Source: Ottelia alismoides (Eukaryota > Streptophyta > Magnoliopsida > Alismatales > Hydrocharitaceae). From it: a stretch of DNA of 64,000 nt. The position numbers were made by a program, and so were the translations under genes. The notes under the pieces are model-generated. The model searched no databases, was not told the DNA's origin, and saw nothing but the letters and a program-made list of their open reading frames with translations. The stretch spans positions 1,798,001-1,862,000 of the forward strand of contig JAZKJV010008264.1 of assembly GCA_037367405.1 (NCBI GenBank), read 5' to 3'. Shown here piece by piece: positions 45,143 to 56,357 of the stretch (within the stretch, counting starts at the first letter, position 1; each line of letters opens with the position of its first letter).

Positions 45143-48100
45143 TGATGAATCTCGTATTCATCATGCTAAAATTGGTCATTTAGGCTCTGTTCCCCATCAT
45201 TCACTTGTAATTAATCATTAATAGAGCATTATTAGCATCCATACATGTGTAAATAATATCTGCATTTCATCATGCATAATTTCATTAAAAATCCCAAGTG
45301 TAAATTAGCCCAAAAAAGCCGCTAACTTCCCACATTTGTAAATAATTCATCCTAACTCCGATTGACCCCAAACTACCTCCATTATATAGATATTACTAAC
45401 TTTATTAAATAAAAAATACAAAAAAAGTACTAACCCCAATAAGTGTCAAATAATCCCAAAGTCAAATTTCACATCTGACAGACTAAAACGAGCATATCTC
45501 CTTCATACAGTGTCCGATTTCGCTCTACTTACTTTTAAAGTACTCCATTTTCAAATATCTTCAAAACAAGACCAATTTCATAAAATTTCGAGCTCATATG
45601 TGAAAGTTGGGTTTTGGGCCTCTTTTGCGCATTTTGACTTTTTGCTATTTTTGACCTGAGTTTTTATGTACTTAATTAACTCTTTTAATTTTATTTCTTC
45701 TTCATTTGTGTTCTTTGATGAAAGTTTTATTAAGTGACGCAAAAATACAAATCCATATCAAAACTGAGATCAAAGAAATTGACCAAGTCCAAGTATCAGT
45801 TGTCGGTCTGTACAAAAGTTGTGCGTTTCTAACTTCTATTTTATTTTCCTATTTTCTTATTTATTAAAAATCCAAAAAAATTAGATTAGTGTGTAATTAA
45901 TTTTCTTATATTTTATCATACTTTTTCTATAATTTTTATCCTCTCAAAAGCCCCCAAAAAAATACAAAAACCCTAAAACTCGGTTTTTTATACACATGGA
46001 GAACCGCCAAAAATACCACTTCACACAGGTGACCTCTTTTGCTCCTGGGCCCTTCATAAAAGTTGTAGAGTACAACCTCGACGAGACGAACAACTTTTGT
46101 GAAGGAAATTTTTCGATCCGAGGTCATCTTCTATCTCTTTTGCCCACTTTAAAATCTGAAATTTTTTTGGTGCCACGTGGCAGCTCCAGGGCGTGCCACG
46201 TGGCACCCCGATGTTCCCTCTCTTTCCAGCCTTCCCCCGGGTCACGTGCCTAGCACGTGACCCCGTCATCATCAACCTCCAGCCGTTACAACCCAACCCC
46301 CCCCCCTCCCCGCCGTTCCTCCTCCATAACACCGCCGACCTCCTCCTCGTAATGGTCATCGCCGTCTTCATCTCCGGCCGTTACGAGGATGGCCCTCGCC
46401 CACGTAACTTCCTTCTCCCTTATAAAAACCCGGCACCTTCATCTTCCACGATCATCTGCCACAGGGAGAAGTTCCAGCCGTCTTGGTGACAGCAAGGCTG
46501 TCGCTTGTGATAGACTCTCGGCGTGATCCACGGCGGGAATCCTCCGTGTTGTTGTTCTTCTTGGAGCAACCAAGCTCGCTCCTGTGCTGAGGGGCTTGAG
46601 TGATCACCGGAGTTGGAAAAGCAACTCCTTCCAGGCAAACTCGACACACGCATAACCTCCATTTTTTTCCTTCCATTTTTGCTCTCGTCGTTGCAGGTAC
46701 ATCTCCGCCACGAACCAGCAACCACACACGGCCATTCTGCCTGCTACACCTTCGCCACCGACGGCCACAGATCCCCACCGCCACTCCGTCCACCTGGGGA
46801 GACGCGCCCGACATCTCCCGCCCCTGCTCCGATGTTACCTCGTGCAGGGGACTCCCTTTTGCCTCACCATCGTCAGCTCGCCCCTTGCCGCACGCCAAGG
46901 GCGGCGCTCCACCTCCGCACGCAGCGTGAGACGCCCCGCATTCCCCCCTTCCAGGCCAACTGCGCGCAGAAGCGCACCCCTCAGCGTGCCACCGGCGACG
47001 CGCCCCCAACCGACGCACCGCCCCTCGCCCCTCGACGCCCAGAGCACCCCGTCCGCCCTCGCAGCCCCCGCTGCACCTCTCCGCCGCTTCCCTCGGGTCT
47101 GCGACAGCCACCTGCCCTTGCCACCTCGGGGTGGGTGCACAGCCAGCCTGCCATCAGCGTCCCCCAAATTGCCCTTGGGGAAGATGAGCCCCGCCGGCCC
47201 CATCTCTCCTCCTCACGTGAAGAGCACGTGAGAGGGGAATATTGCATCAACCTCCCCCACGCATTCTGAAATTAACCAAGCAGGACCGCCAGTTAAGAAG
47301 CACGTGCTTCATAGAAAATTGCACCAGATTACAGGAGGTTTTCATAAATTACAGATACGTCCCTACATGGGTTGTTTAGTAATAAAACTTTGATTTTATT
47401 TACATCCAGTCCCTACAAATTCAATTCGTGATATATTTCTCATACGAACTCAGTTTTCAACATATAATATATCATTTTGAAGCTAATTCTGTGCTCTATC
47501 ATATTCTATACAGGACTGATTAAAGGATATTTTATGGTAAATCTTATTTGTTGAACCTCTGGATATACGCAGGCAGATTTTCTGACATTTTGCGAATTTT
47601 TATGGAGAAAATTTGACGATATAATTTGCAGGATCTCGATTGAGGAATTTAAATTGATTAATCCTCTTATGATTGTAGACGATCATTCTTTGATGATTTT
47701 ATTTTCGCAGGGACATATTTATGCAAAATAATTGATCTACTCTCTTATTAGTTGTGATCATTATTGGAAGAATAAATCTTAGAAAATTTAGAGATCAATT
47801 GTTATGCATAGAAATATTCACCCTCTTGCTTGCTTTTGGAGTTAATTCGAGAATATTTGTGGATTTGATATTAGATTGATCTGTGATCAAACTTGAGGAT
47901 ATTGATTAATGTTATTTGGATAAAAAAATCTTAATCATAGATCTCGTGTTGAATCGGTGTCTCTGTATTTTTGCATCTGCTTGCATTTCATTACATTGTA
48001 TATTATCCCAACACAGAAACTAATCAAACATTAGTTAATTATTTAATTTGATTTAAAAACCACGCAACTAAAAATCATCGTTCCCTGTGTTCGACCTTGG

Positions 48101-48217
48101 TAAACTTGCCAAGTAAAATATTCCACAACATTCAAAGATTGTGGTATTTTGACGACCAAAATCCGCCTCCTATACTACAATTATCGACTATTAAAGAGGT
48201 AGATTTCACGCTCATCA
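45143..48217 (+). repeat. N1 5' LTR
   Basis: Holds a cluster of CACGTG motifs (46172-46263), a TATAAAA box at 46421 and a GC-rich leader (46500-47230) with overlapping open frames on both strands. The frames recur in the right LTR, but nothing recognisable is encoded. Confidence 0.93.
46172..46263. promoter_or_regulatory. G-box cluster upstream of N1 TATA box
   Basis: GCCACGTGGC palindromes at 46172-46181 and 46195-46204, then a perfect inverted repeat GGGTCACGTGC (46239-46249) with 46253-46263. These are bZIP/bHLH-type core sites about 160-250 bp upstream of TATAAAA (46421). The right LTR has the same set near 54300-54390 with one arm mutated. Confidence 0.75.
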
Positions 48218-48219
48218 AA

Positions 48220-48236
48220 TGGCACCGTTGCCGGGG
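48220..48236 (+). other. N1 primer-binding site (tRNA-Asp type)
   Basis: TGGCACCGTTGCCGGGG lies 2 bases after the LTR. It matches the 3' end complement of plant tRNA-Asp with one mismatch, as in Athila-like elements. Confidence 0.8.
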
Positions 48237-49507
48237 AACAACGAATTTTTAGGATTTTAAATCATTTTTTGTAATTGATTTTTCTAAAATTATTTTTTTT
48301 TCATTTTCTGCATTTTATTCTGCATCTCTCTCTTACTTCAGATACTAACCGCAAATTCTCTCTTTGCAGAAGCTACTCGGAGCATATTTCGGATTCAATT
48401 CAAGGATCTGCAAGGAAAGAGATTAAAGTTTTAATTTTGTGAGAGAGACTTAGTATAGATTTAATTTTCTGCATTATTCTCAGGGTCCCTCTCTCTTTGA
48501 GCCCTTGTAATAATTAAGACTGAACTCTCTGTGGCTTGACGTTGAACTTAGGAGCATATACGCTAGATTATAATTATTTGATTGTGCTCGTAATTCTTAG
48601 GCCACACATTCACTAACTATACGCACTATAGATCGTTCAACATTAGCCAAAAATTTAAATCAATTCTTCCCGCTAATAGAACTATCTGTTTAGGGCGTTT
48701 TTCCTCTGTGCATATCATTTAGTGTAATTTAAATTCCTTGTCTTGCATCTACATGAAGAACGCGAGGATTCACTGTAAGTCATTCTCATAAGCATGCATC
48801 ATTTATTTGTGTTTGCATCGGCTTTTTCGATCCTCCTTTCTCAAAGTTTTACAACTTAGGATTCAAAGGAATTGGGATTGTTCGTTAGGCGTGAATTTTT
48901 GTGCTCATATAAACTTCAGTGACAACCTCAATCTAAAATCGGGACTGCTAATCAAGGAGACTGTAAATAAAATTGACATAAAATTAATCTGTATTTGGTG
49001 GAGAGAAACCCACTCATTGTCTGTAAGGACAAGAACGCACACTTAGGATAGAGCCAAAATTGAGAAATTTCACAAAGACTACTGTTTTTAAAAACAATTA
49101 GCTACTTTTCAGTGAGGGTCTCGGGTAGCCGTTTTACGGTCCGACTTCCCTTAGCAGAGTGGGTGGTTTAGAGGACACCGCGGAAGGTACCATCCTCAAG
49201 CAACATGGGTAGCCGTTTAAACGATCCGTACTTCCACCTATACTGGCTGAGAGTAGACGCAACTAGTTGTACGAACTCGGGACAGTCTTTGAGAAATATT
49301 TCAGTACCTAACAGCTCCGCTTAATCTGCAAGATTGTTTTGCCATTAAATTAAAACTGAAAAGATAAGCGGCCGAACCCTAATGTGCCTTCACCAGTGTT
49401 GAGTGGGTGAATCAACGTGTTTGTTTTGTGTTTGATTTGTGTGCGTCAAATACCTTGCAATTGCAAGCAAACCGTGGTTCGCTGATCATTCCATCCCTCT
49501 TGACAAG
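48237..49507 (+). other. N1 long leader
   Basis: About 1.27 kb before the gag-like start, with no gene. It contains two similar GTAGCCGTTT...ACTTCC motifs (near 49125 and 49210) that are also found in A3 (63390-63510). Confidence 0.6.
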
Positions 49508-50146
49508 ATGTCGGCACAGTGGTCTTCTTTCCCGATCTCCACGACCATGTCCCGATATTCTTCTTCTCACACTCCTCAGGGGAACCTACCATTCAAGTCA
49601 AGTTCTCCTCAGCCATCATTCTCTGCCCACCCATACATCCCACCCTATGACCACACTTCTTCTTGGAATAGCCATCTCTCACATTCGGACAATCTTATGG
49701 ACATAAGAGAGAGATCAGAATCAAGGATAAACAATAGAGTGACCGATATTGACAATAGAACACGATTTCCGGTCACTAGGATGTCACAGCCTCTTGAATT
49801 ATCCCCTACTCAAGATAAGTATCAATTTTCCTTTGACAACCCACGAGAAAACCAAAGTCAAGGAAATACAACTCATGACCAGACCATAATGTTTATGAAC
49901 AATCAACACTCTACTCGAGGTTACATGCCAGAATCACGACACATGGAGACTGATTATTCAATCACTAGTCATGAGATGTTTGAGGATGAGATTGCTCAGA
50001 TTAATAATAGAGCAAACACTTTAACTATGAGAATATATGATCTCATCCAGTCAATGCAAAATTCAGAAGAAGTGAGGCCACCACCATGCGAACCACTGGA
50101 TCATCACAATCAGACACATCCACTGACCTCTGACCCCCCTGACTGA
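49508..50146 (+). CDS. N1 gag-position protein (213 aa), function unknown
   Basis: ATG at 49508 gives MSAQWSSFPISTTMSRYSSS and runs to a stop at 50146. It is Ser/Pro/Thr/Gln/Asn-rich, with MFMNNQHSTRGYMPES and a C-terminal helical-looking stretch (HEMFEDEIAQINNRANTLT). No zinc knuckle and no recognisable retroviral gag fold. It holds the gag position between leader and protease. The same frame is open at the start of A3 (63817 onward), where the protein is clearly related but the first Met is lost. A second Met at residue 14 is shared. Confidence 0.7.
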   Translation: MSAQWSSFPISTTMSRYSSSHTPQGNLPFKSSSPQPSFSAHPYIPPYDHTSSWNSHLSHSDNLMDIRERSESRINNRVTDIDNRTRFPVTRMSQPLELSPTQDKYQFSFDNPRENQSQGNTTHDQTIMFMNNQHSTRGYMPESRHMETDYSITSHEMFEDEIAQINNRANTLTMRIYDLIQSMQNSEEVRPPPCEPLDHHNQTHPLTSDPPD

Positions 50147-50223
50147 CCATATTACAGAAAATACCAAAAAAATGGAAAATTTGGAAAATTCAAAAAATTG
50201 GACAATTCTGAAATGGAAGCATT

Positions 50224-51129
50224 TTGCAAGAGTCTGATCTTAGAGCTCCATTGATCAAAGCCATAGAATATGTGCCCGATCTTAAGAGATTTGTGAAGAG
50301 TCGACTGAACCCCAATAAGACAGGCAAGAAACGATCCAGGACTGAATATCATGTCATATCTATGGCTAGTTCTTTGGTGATGAATCATAAACTCAAAAGC
50401 CGCAAAGTCAAGCGATTGACTCGTGTCACATGTGAAAGTGAGGATTCTATATTCACTCATGTTCGGTTGGACGACGACTCCACATTAAACATCCTCCCGA
50501 AGTCCGTCTTTAATCAACTTAAATTCGTACAACTCAAAAAGACTAGGGTGATCGTTCAATTACCTGATCGATCTATCAAAAGACCGCAGGGGATCATTTC
50601 TGTCGTCATAAATATCCGAGGTAAAGAACATAAGGTGGACTTTATTGTCCTTGACATCGAGCACCCCGGAAGGATGTCTGAGTCTCCTATTATTTTAGGA
50701 AAGCTGTTCTTAGCCTCCGCTAAGGCGACCGTCGATTGCGAGACTCAGGAAATCAAGTTCCCGAACTCGGACCACGATGAACAAACCCCCAATGACACAA
50801 CATGCTCTGAGGAAAATCAACTTGAAACCGACAATTATATTTCACATGATCAGACATCTCCGCATGATACACTGAGACAAACCCTAGGAGTGTCACCTAA
50901 AGGACTGACTGTTGGACAAACTTCGGATTCTCACCGCCTTATTACTGCTCCTACGAAAAATCAAGATTTTGGAGCTTATGAAGAATTGGACCATATTATT
51001 GAGGACCGTCACGATCACCTGAGTGGACCAATCTTCGAGTCGGCAGTAATTCGGAGATACTTGAACCTTATAAGGAACCGACTCCAGAAACATTTGATGT
51101 CACCAAAATTCATGATCATTCGGAAGTGA
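50224..51129 (+). CDS. N1 retropepsin-like protein
   Basis: The frame carries an Athila/Tat-type protease region: FTHVRLDDDSTLNILPKSVF, VIVQLPDRS, KVDFIVLDIEHPGRM and PIILGKLFLASAKATVDCET. Upstream is a conserved-looking LIKAIEYVPDLKRFVKSR. The usual D-S/T-G catalytic triad reads D-D-D, so cleavage activity is doubtful. No ATG at the 5' end; the frame opens just before 50224. A related stretch in another frame (50180-50240, KLDNSEMEAFCKSLI) suggests a frameshift joins it to upstream coding. The C-terminus is acidic and repeats LGVSPKGLTVGQ-type sequence. Confidence 0.72.
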   Translation: MQESDLRAPLIKAIEYVPDLKRFVKSRLNPNKTGKKRSRTEYHVISMASSLVMNHKLKSRKVKRLTRVTCESEDSIFTHVRLDDDSTLNILPKSVFNQLKFVQLKKTRVIVQLPDRSIKRPQGIISVVINIRGKEHKVDFIVLDIEHPGRMSESPIILGKLFLASAKATVDCETQEIKFPNSDHDEQTPNDTTCSEENQLETDNYISHDQTSPHDTLRQTLGVSPKGLTVGQTSDSHRLITAPTKNQDFGAYEELDHIIEDRHDHLSGPIFESAVIRRYLNLIRNRLQKHLMSPKFMIIRK

Positions 51130-51602
51130 CATCAACACCCCCAGCCATAAACCACAAGATCCGCAGGAACACTCTCCCTCGACCGAAGCAGTGCATGACC
51201 CTTCAAGAATTGGTCGAATTTTACGGGGATTCATCTGATGAGGAACTCACGAATGCCACATCGGTTACTCAAGACAGGGAGATGAAGACTGTCCAACTTC
51301 CTCCCAATACTTCTCAAGCAAACAAACCGACCAAGAAAGTCACCTTTGACCTTAGACACCAGGTGATTTCTGAAGAGTCCTCGTCTAGTCCTGATGTGGT
51401 TCATCAGATAAGTGCAATAGGTACAGCTCTGATCCATGGGCACTTACCTCTGATTGACAAAAGTTGGAGATCCTCTGCAGACAACTACTATTCTCCTGAG
51501 GACGACTCCGACGATGGCTGGTCTTCTTCATCATCGCCCTCTGCATCTCCATATTATCTCCCTCCGCACTCCCGCAAGAAGGTCCGTCGCAAACCTCCTT
51601 GA
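51126..51602 (+). CDS. N1 acidic Ser-rich frame (158 aa), unknown
   Basis: Overlaps the end of the protease-like frame. It contains CMTLQELVEFYGDSSDEEL, KPTKKVTFDLRHQVISEESS and a C-terminal DDGWSSSSSPSASP run ending in basic RKKVRRKPP. It could be the tail of the protease polyprotein after a frameshift. No known domain. Confidence 0.5.
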   Translation: MTSTPPAINHKIRRNTLPRPKQCMTLQELVEFYGDSSDEELTNATSVTQDREMKTVQLPPNTSQANKPTKKVTFDLRHQVISEESSSSPDVVHQISAIGTALIHGHLPLIDKSWRSSADNYYSPEDDSDDGWSSSSSPSASPYYLPPHSRKKVRRKPP

Positions 51603-53278
51603 TCTTATGCATCCGCAAATCTACCCGGTTCCCCATCTGTAATTATCCGATTATACTTAGGCTGACCCAAGCCTATGTATAGGGGGGCCGCTTCCATTGT
51701 TTTTACATTGATTCTCCTCCTTTGTTTTTAACCCATCTATACTTCATACGAGCTATGTCTACATTTCACTTTGTGCCATGAGGACATAGCACAAGCTAAG
51801 TATAGGGGGGTGTGTTTGTATATATTTTATCTACTTTATCCATAGCTCGTACTTTAATCTTTTTTATCCAACATCGGGGATGGATACAAGTAGTGTGTAT
51901 AGTACTTGTTTTCAAAAAAAACAAAAAAAACAAAAAAAACACCAAAAAAAACTTTTTGCATTAAAAAAATCATCACTCATGGTCTTGCATTTCATCAAGC
52001 ATTTCATGCATTCCTTCGTCGATATATTCCTGACACATTCACCGTCACTCAAGGCTTGAGGATTTTTGAGGACACTTGATTTCCGAGATTTTGAGATTCT
52101 GAGTTAGCCTGCCTTAGTCATTAGGGTTTTGAACTTAATAATCCACACTTCCCTAGTTTGAAAGATTTGAGCGCTATATTGCACTCTTCATCTCTACCTT
52201 CAAAAATAATATGATCAGCACAACCACTCCCACAACTGCATGATTGATGAGATGAGTTGAGATATCACTTGAGGAACTAGGACTAGAGATTTGAGTTTAG
52301 ACCCGATCTGATGATATTCGAGGATGGGATAAAGTTAATGAAGGCTTCAGAAAACCCGAGTGTCAGCAAAACCCTAGCCAGTATGTGAACAAGATTCATA
52401 TGCTATCTCTTTGATATTTACCTATGTGTCAGGGTGTGATGAAATTTAAAGGAACTTGTTGATCAGTGTGCGCCAATCTTTGGTAAAAGCAGTGGAGCTA
52501 GCCAACAAAAGAAATGAAATGTCAAAGAAAAAGCTCTGAATACCAAAATCAAAATACAAATGAGCTTCCAGCAATGGGAGCGCTCCCAAACATTTTCAAA
52601 GTGTCCACTTGGACCAAAAGCTAATTAGGACCAAGGAGTTGGGTTGACACCACAAAAAGGGCCCTGCATCGTAAGCGATACAAGTCTGGGTGTCGAAGGT
52701 ATCTTAGATACTCAAAAAAGACACACCCCGGTGTACTCCCAGAAAAACAAGTGCAGACGACTCCAACTCTCTTGACGGACACATTGATCAACAAAATAAC
52801 AATTTACATGTGTTGAGTAAAAGGAACACGAGAGGCCCCTTGTTCCAATGTGAGGGTGAGAAAATTAGACACAATCCCAGTACCTCCATCATCTGGCCGT
52901 CCATCAACATTTCAAAGTCTGACAAACTAATGAGACGGTGGACTGAAGCAAGAACAGACTTATTCCCTAGTATTGAGGATTAGGTCTAGAGGAGGATCTT
53001 TGGGACTGGAACTTGGAGTGATGCCCCGACTCGACTCTCATGAAATGCAGTACACTTAAAATCATATCCTTATATTATATGTACAAGCAGAGAGTCTGAA
53101 AATTAGAGAAGTTGGATTCCTTTTGATTAAAGCTTGGGTGAGCTCAGAATTTTAGGATCACTCAAATTAAGTGTCTTCTCTAAATTAAGCCTTGAAAATT
53201 CACTTACACAGTCAGGGATATATTCAACTAAGTCATTCATTCATGCTCGAGGACGAGCATGGTCTAAGTATAGAGGTA
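51603..53278 (+). other. N1 3' non-coding region with PPT-like boxes
   Basis: No gene. Two TATAGGGGGG boxes (CCTATGTATAGGGGGG near 51673-51688 and GCTAAGTATAGGGGGG near 51796-51811) lie 1.5 kb before the presumed polypurine tract (CTAAGTATAGAGGTA, 53264-53278). A short (A8C)n tract is at 51913-51955. Confidence 0.65.
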
Positions 53279-56200
53279 TGATGAATCTCGTATTCATCAT
53301 GCTAAAATTGGTCATTTAGGCTCTGTTCTCCATCATTCACTTGTAATTAATCATTAATTGAGCATTATTAGCATCCATACATGTGTAAATAATATCTGCA
53401 TTTCATCATGCATAATTTCATTAAAAATCCCAAATGTAAATTAGCCCAAAAAGCCGCTAACTTCCCACATTTGTAAATAATTCATCCTTACTCTGATTGA
53501 ACCCAAACTACCTCCATTATGTAGATATTACTAACTTTATTAAATAAAAAATACAAAAAAAAGTACTAACCCCAATAAGTGTCAAATAATCCCAAAGTCA
53601 AATTTCACATCTGACAGACTAAAACGAGCATATCTCCCTCATACAGTGTCCGATTTTGCTCTACTCACTTTTAAAGTACTCCATTTTCAAATATCTTCAA
53701 AACAAAACCAATTTCATAAAATTCGGAGCTCATATGTGAAAGTTGGGTTTTGGGCCTCTTTTGCGCATTTTGACTTTTTGCTATTTTTGACCTGAGTTTT
53801 TATGTGCTTAATCAACTCTTTTAATTTTATTTCTTCTTCATTTGTGTTCTTTGATGAAAGTTTTATTAAGCGACGCAAAAATCCAAATCCATATCAAAAC
53901 TGAGATCAAAGAAATTGACCAAGTCCAAGTGTCCGTTGTCGGTCTGTACAAAAGTTGTGCGTTTCTAACTTCTATTTTATTTTCCTATTTTCTTATTTAT
54001 TAAAAATCCAAAAAAAATAGATTAGTTTAATTAATTTTCTTATATTTTATCATATTTTTTCTATAATTTTTATCCTCTCTAAAACCCCCAAAAAAATACA
54101 AAAACCCCAAAACTCGGTTTTCTATACACATGGAGAACTGCCAAAAATACCACTTCACACAAGTGACCTCTTTTGCTCCCGAACCCCTTCATGAAAGTTG
54201 TATATCTCGACGAGACAAAAAACTTTCGTGAAGGAAATTTTTCGATCTGAGGTCATCTTCTATCTCTTTTGCCCACTTTAAAATTGAAATTTTTTTGGTG
54301 CCACGTGGCAGCTCCAGGGCGTGCCACGTGGCACCCCGCTGTTCCCTCTCTTTCCAGCCTTCCCCCGGGTCACGTGCCTAGCATGTGACCCCGTCATCAT
54401 CAACCTCCAGCCGTTACAACCCAACCCCCCCTGTCGTTCCTCCTCCATAACGTCGCCGACCTCCTCCTCGTAAGGGCCATCGTCGTCTTCATCTCCGGTC
54501 GTTACGAGGATGGCCCTCGCCCACGTAACCGCCTTCTCCCTTATAAAAACCCGGCACCGTCATCTTCCACGATCATCCGCCACAGGGAGAAGTTCCAGCC
54601 ATTTTGGTGACAGCAAGGCTGCCACTTGCGATAGACTCTCGGCGTGATCCACGGCGGGAATCCTCCGTGTTGTTGTTCTTCTTGGAGCAACCAAGCTCGC
54701 TCTTGTGCTGAGGGGCTCGAGTGATCACCGGAGTTGGCAAAGAAACTCCTTCCAGGCAAACTCGACACACACATAACCTCCATTTTTTTCCTTCCATTTT
54801 TGTTCTCGTCGTTGCAGGTACATCTCCGTCACGAACCAGCAACCACACACGGCCATTCCGCCTGCTACACCTTCGCCACCGACGGCCATGGATCCCCACC
54901 GCCGCTCCGCCCACCTGGAGAGACGCGCCCGACATCTCCCACCCCTGCTCCAACGTTACCTCGTGTAGGGGACTCCCTTTCTCTTCACCATCATCAGCTT
55001 GCCCCTTGCCGCACGCCAAGGGCGGCGCTCCACCTCCGCGCGCAGCGCAAGACGCCCCGCGTTCCCCTCCTTCCAAGCCAACTGCACGCAGACGCGCACC
55101 CCTCAGCATGCCAACGGTGACGCGCGCCCAACCGCCGCACCGCCCCTTGCCCCTCGACGCCCAGAGCACCCCGTCTGCCCTCGCAGCCCCCGCTGCACCT
55201 CTCCGCTGCTTCCCTCGGGTCTGCGACAGCCACCTGCCCTTGCCACCTCAGGGTGAGTGCACAGCCAGCCCGCCATCAGCGTCCCCCAAATCGCCCTTGG
55301 GGAAGACGAGCCCCGCCGGCCCCATCTCTCCTCCTCACGTGAAGAGCACGTGAGAGGGGAATATTGCATCAACCTCCCCCACACATTCTGAAATTAACCA
55401 AGCAGGACCGCCAGTTAAGAAGCACGTGCTTTGCACGTGCTTCTTGGAAAATTGCACCAGATTACAGGAGGTTTTCATAAATTACAGATACGTCCCTACA
55501 TGGGCTGTTTAGTAAGAAAACTTTAATTTTATTTACATTCCAGTCCCTACAAATTCAATTCGTGATATCTTTCTCATACGAACTCAGTTTTCAGCATATA
55601 ATATATCATTTCGAAGCTAATTCTATGCTCTATCATATTCTATACTTTGTGGACTGATTAGAGGATATTTTATGGTAAATCTTATTTGTTGAACCTCTGG
55701 ATATACGCAGGCAGATTTTCTGACATTTTGCGAATTTTTATGGAGAAAATTTAACGATATAATTTGCAGGATCTCGATTGAGGAATTTAAATTGATTAAT
55801 CCTCTTATGAATTTAGACGATCATTCTTTGATTATTTTATTTTTGTAGGGACATATTTATGGCAAAATAGTTGATCTACTCTCTTATTAATTGTGATCAT
55901 TATTGGAAGAATAAATCTTAGAAAATTTAGAGATCAATTGTTATGCATAGAAATATTCACCCTCTTGCTTGCTTTTAGAGTTAATTCGAGAAATATTTGT
56001 GGATTTGATATTAGATTGATCTGTGATCAAACTTGAGGATATTGATTAATGTTATTTGGATAAAAAAATCTTAATCACGGATCTCGTGTTGAATCGGTGT
56101 CTCTGTATTTTTGCATCTGCTTGCATTTCATTACATTGTATATTATCCCAACACAGAAACTAATCAAACATTAGTTAATTATTTAATTTGATTTAAAAAC

Positions 56201-56357
56201 CACGCAACTAAAAATCATTGTTCCCTGTGTTCGACCTTGGTAAACTTGCCAAGTAAAATATTCCACAACATTCAAAGATTGTGGTATTTTGACGACCGAA
56301 ATCCGCCTCCTATACTACAATTGTCGACTATTAAAGAGGTAGATTTTGCGCTCATCA
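53279..56357 (+). repeat. N1 3' LTR
   Basis: Near-identical to 45143-48217. TATA at 54542, G-box cluster at about 54300-54390. The overlapping GC-rich open frames at 54573-55384 are leader sequence. Confidence 0.93.

Larger units (their letters stand above)
45143..56357 (+). mobile_element. N1: Athila/Tat-like gypsy element lacking RT and integrase
   Basis: LTRs 45143-48217 (3075 bp) and 53279-56357 (3079 bp) start TGATGAATC and end CTCATCA, with perfect GTCTT duplications (45138-45142, 56358-56362). Over the first 185 bp the LTRs differ at about four sites, so N1 is younger than the C elements. Primer site TGGCACCGTTGCCGGGG follows the left LTR. The 5.06-kb interior encodes a gag-like frame, a retropepsin-like frame and a further acidic frame. 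No RT, RNase H or integrase is visible, so it depends on enzymes supplied in trans. Confidence 0.92.

Noticed and set aside
46452..47269. Long overlapping open frames on both strands, repeated at 54573-55384
   Set aside because: They lie in the GC-rich leader of the N1 LTR, overlap on opposite strands, give no recognisable protein, and are repeated only because the LTR is. GC-rich, stop-poor sequence explains them.
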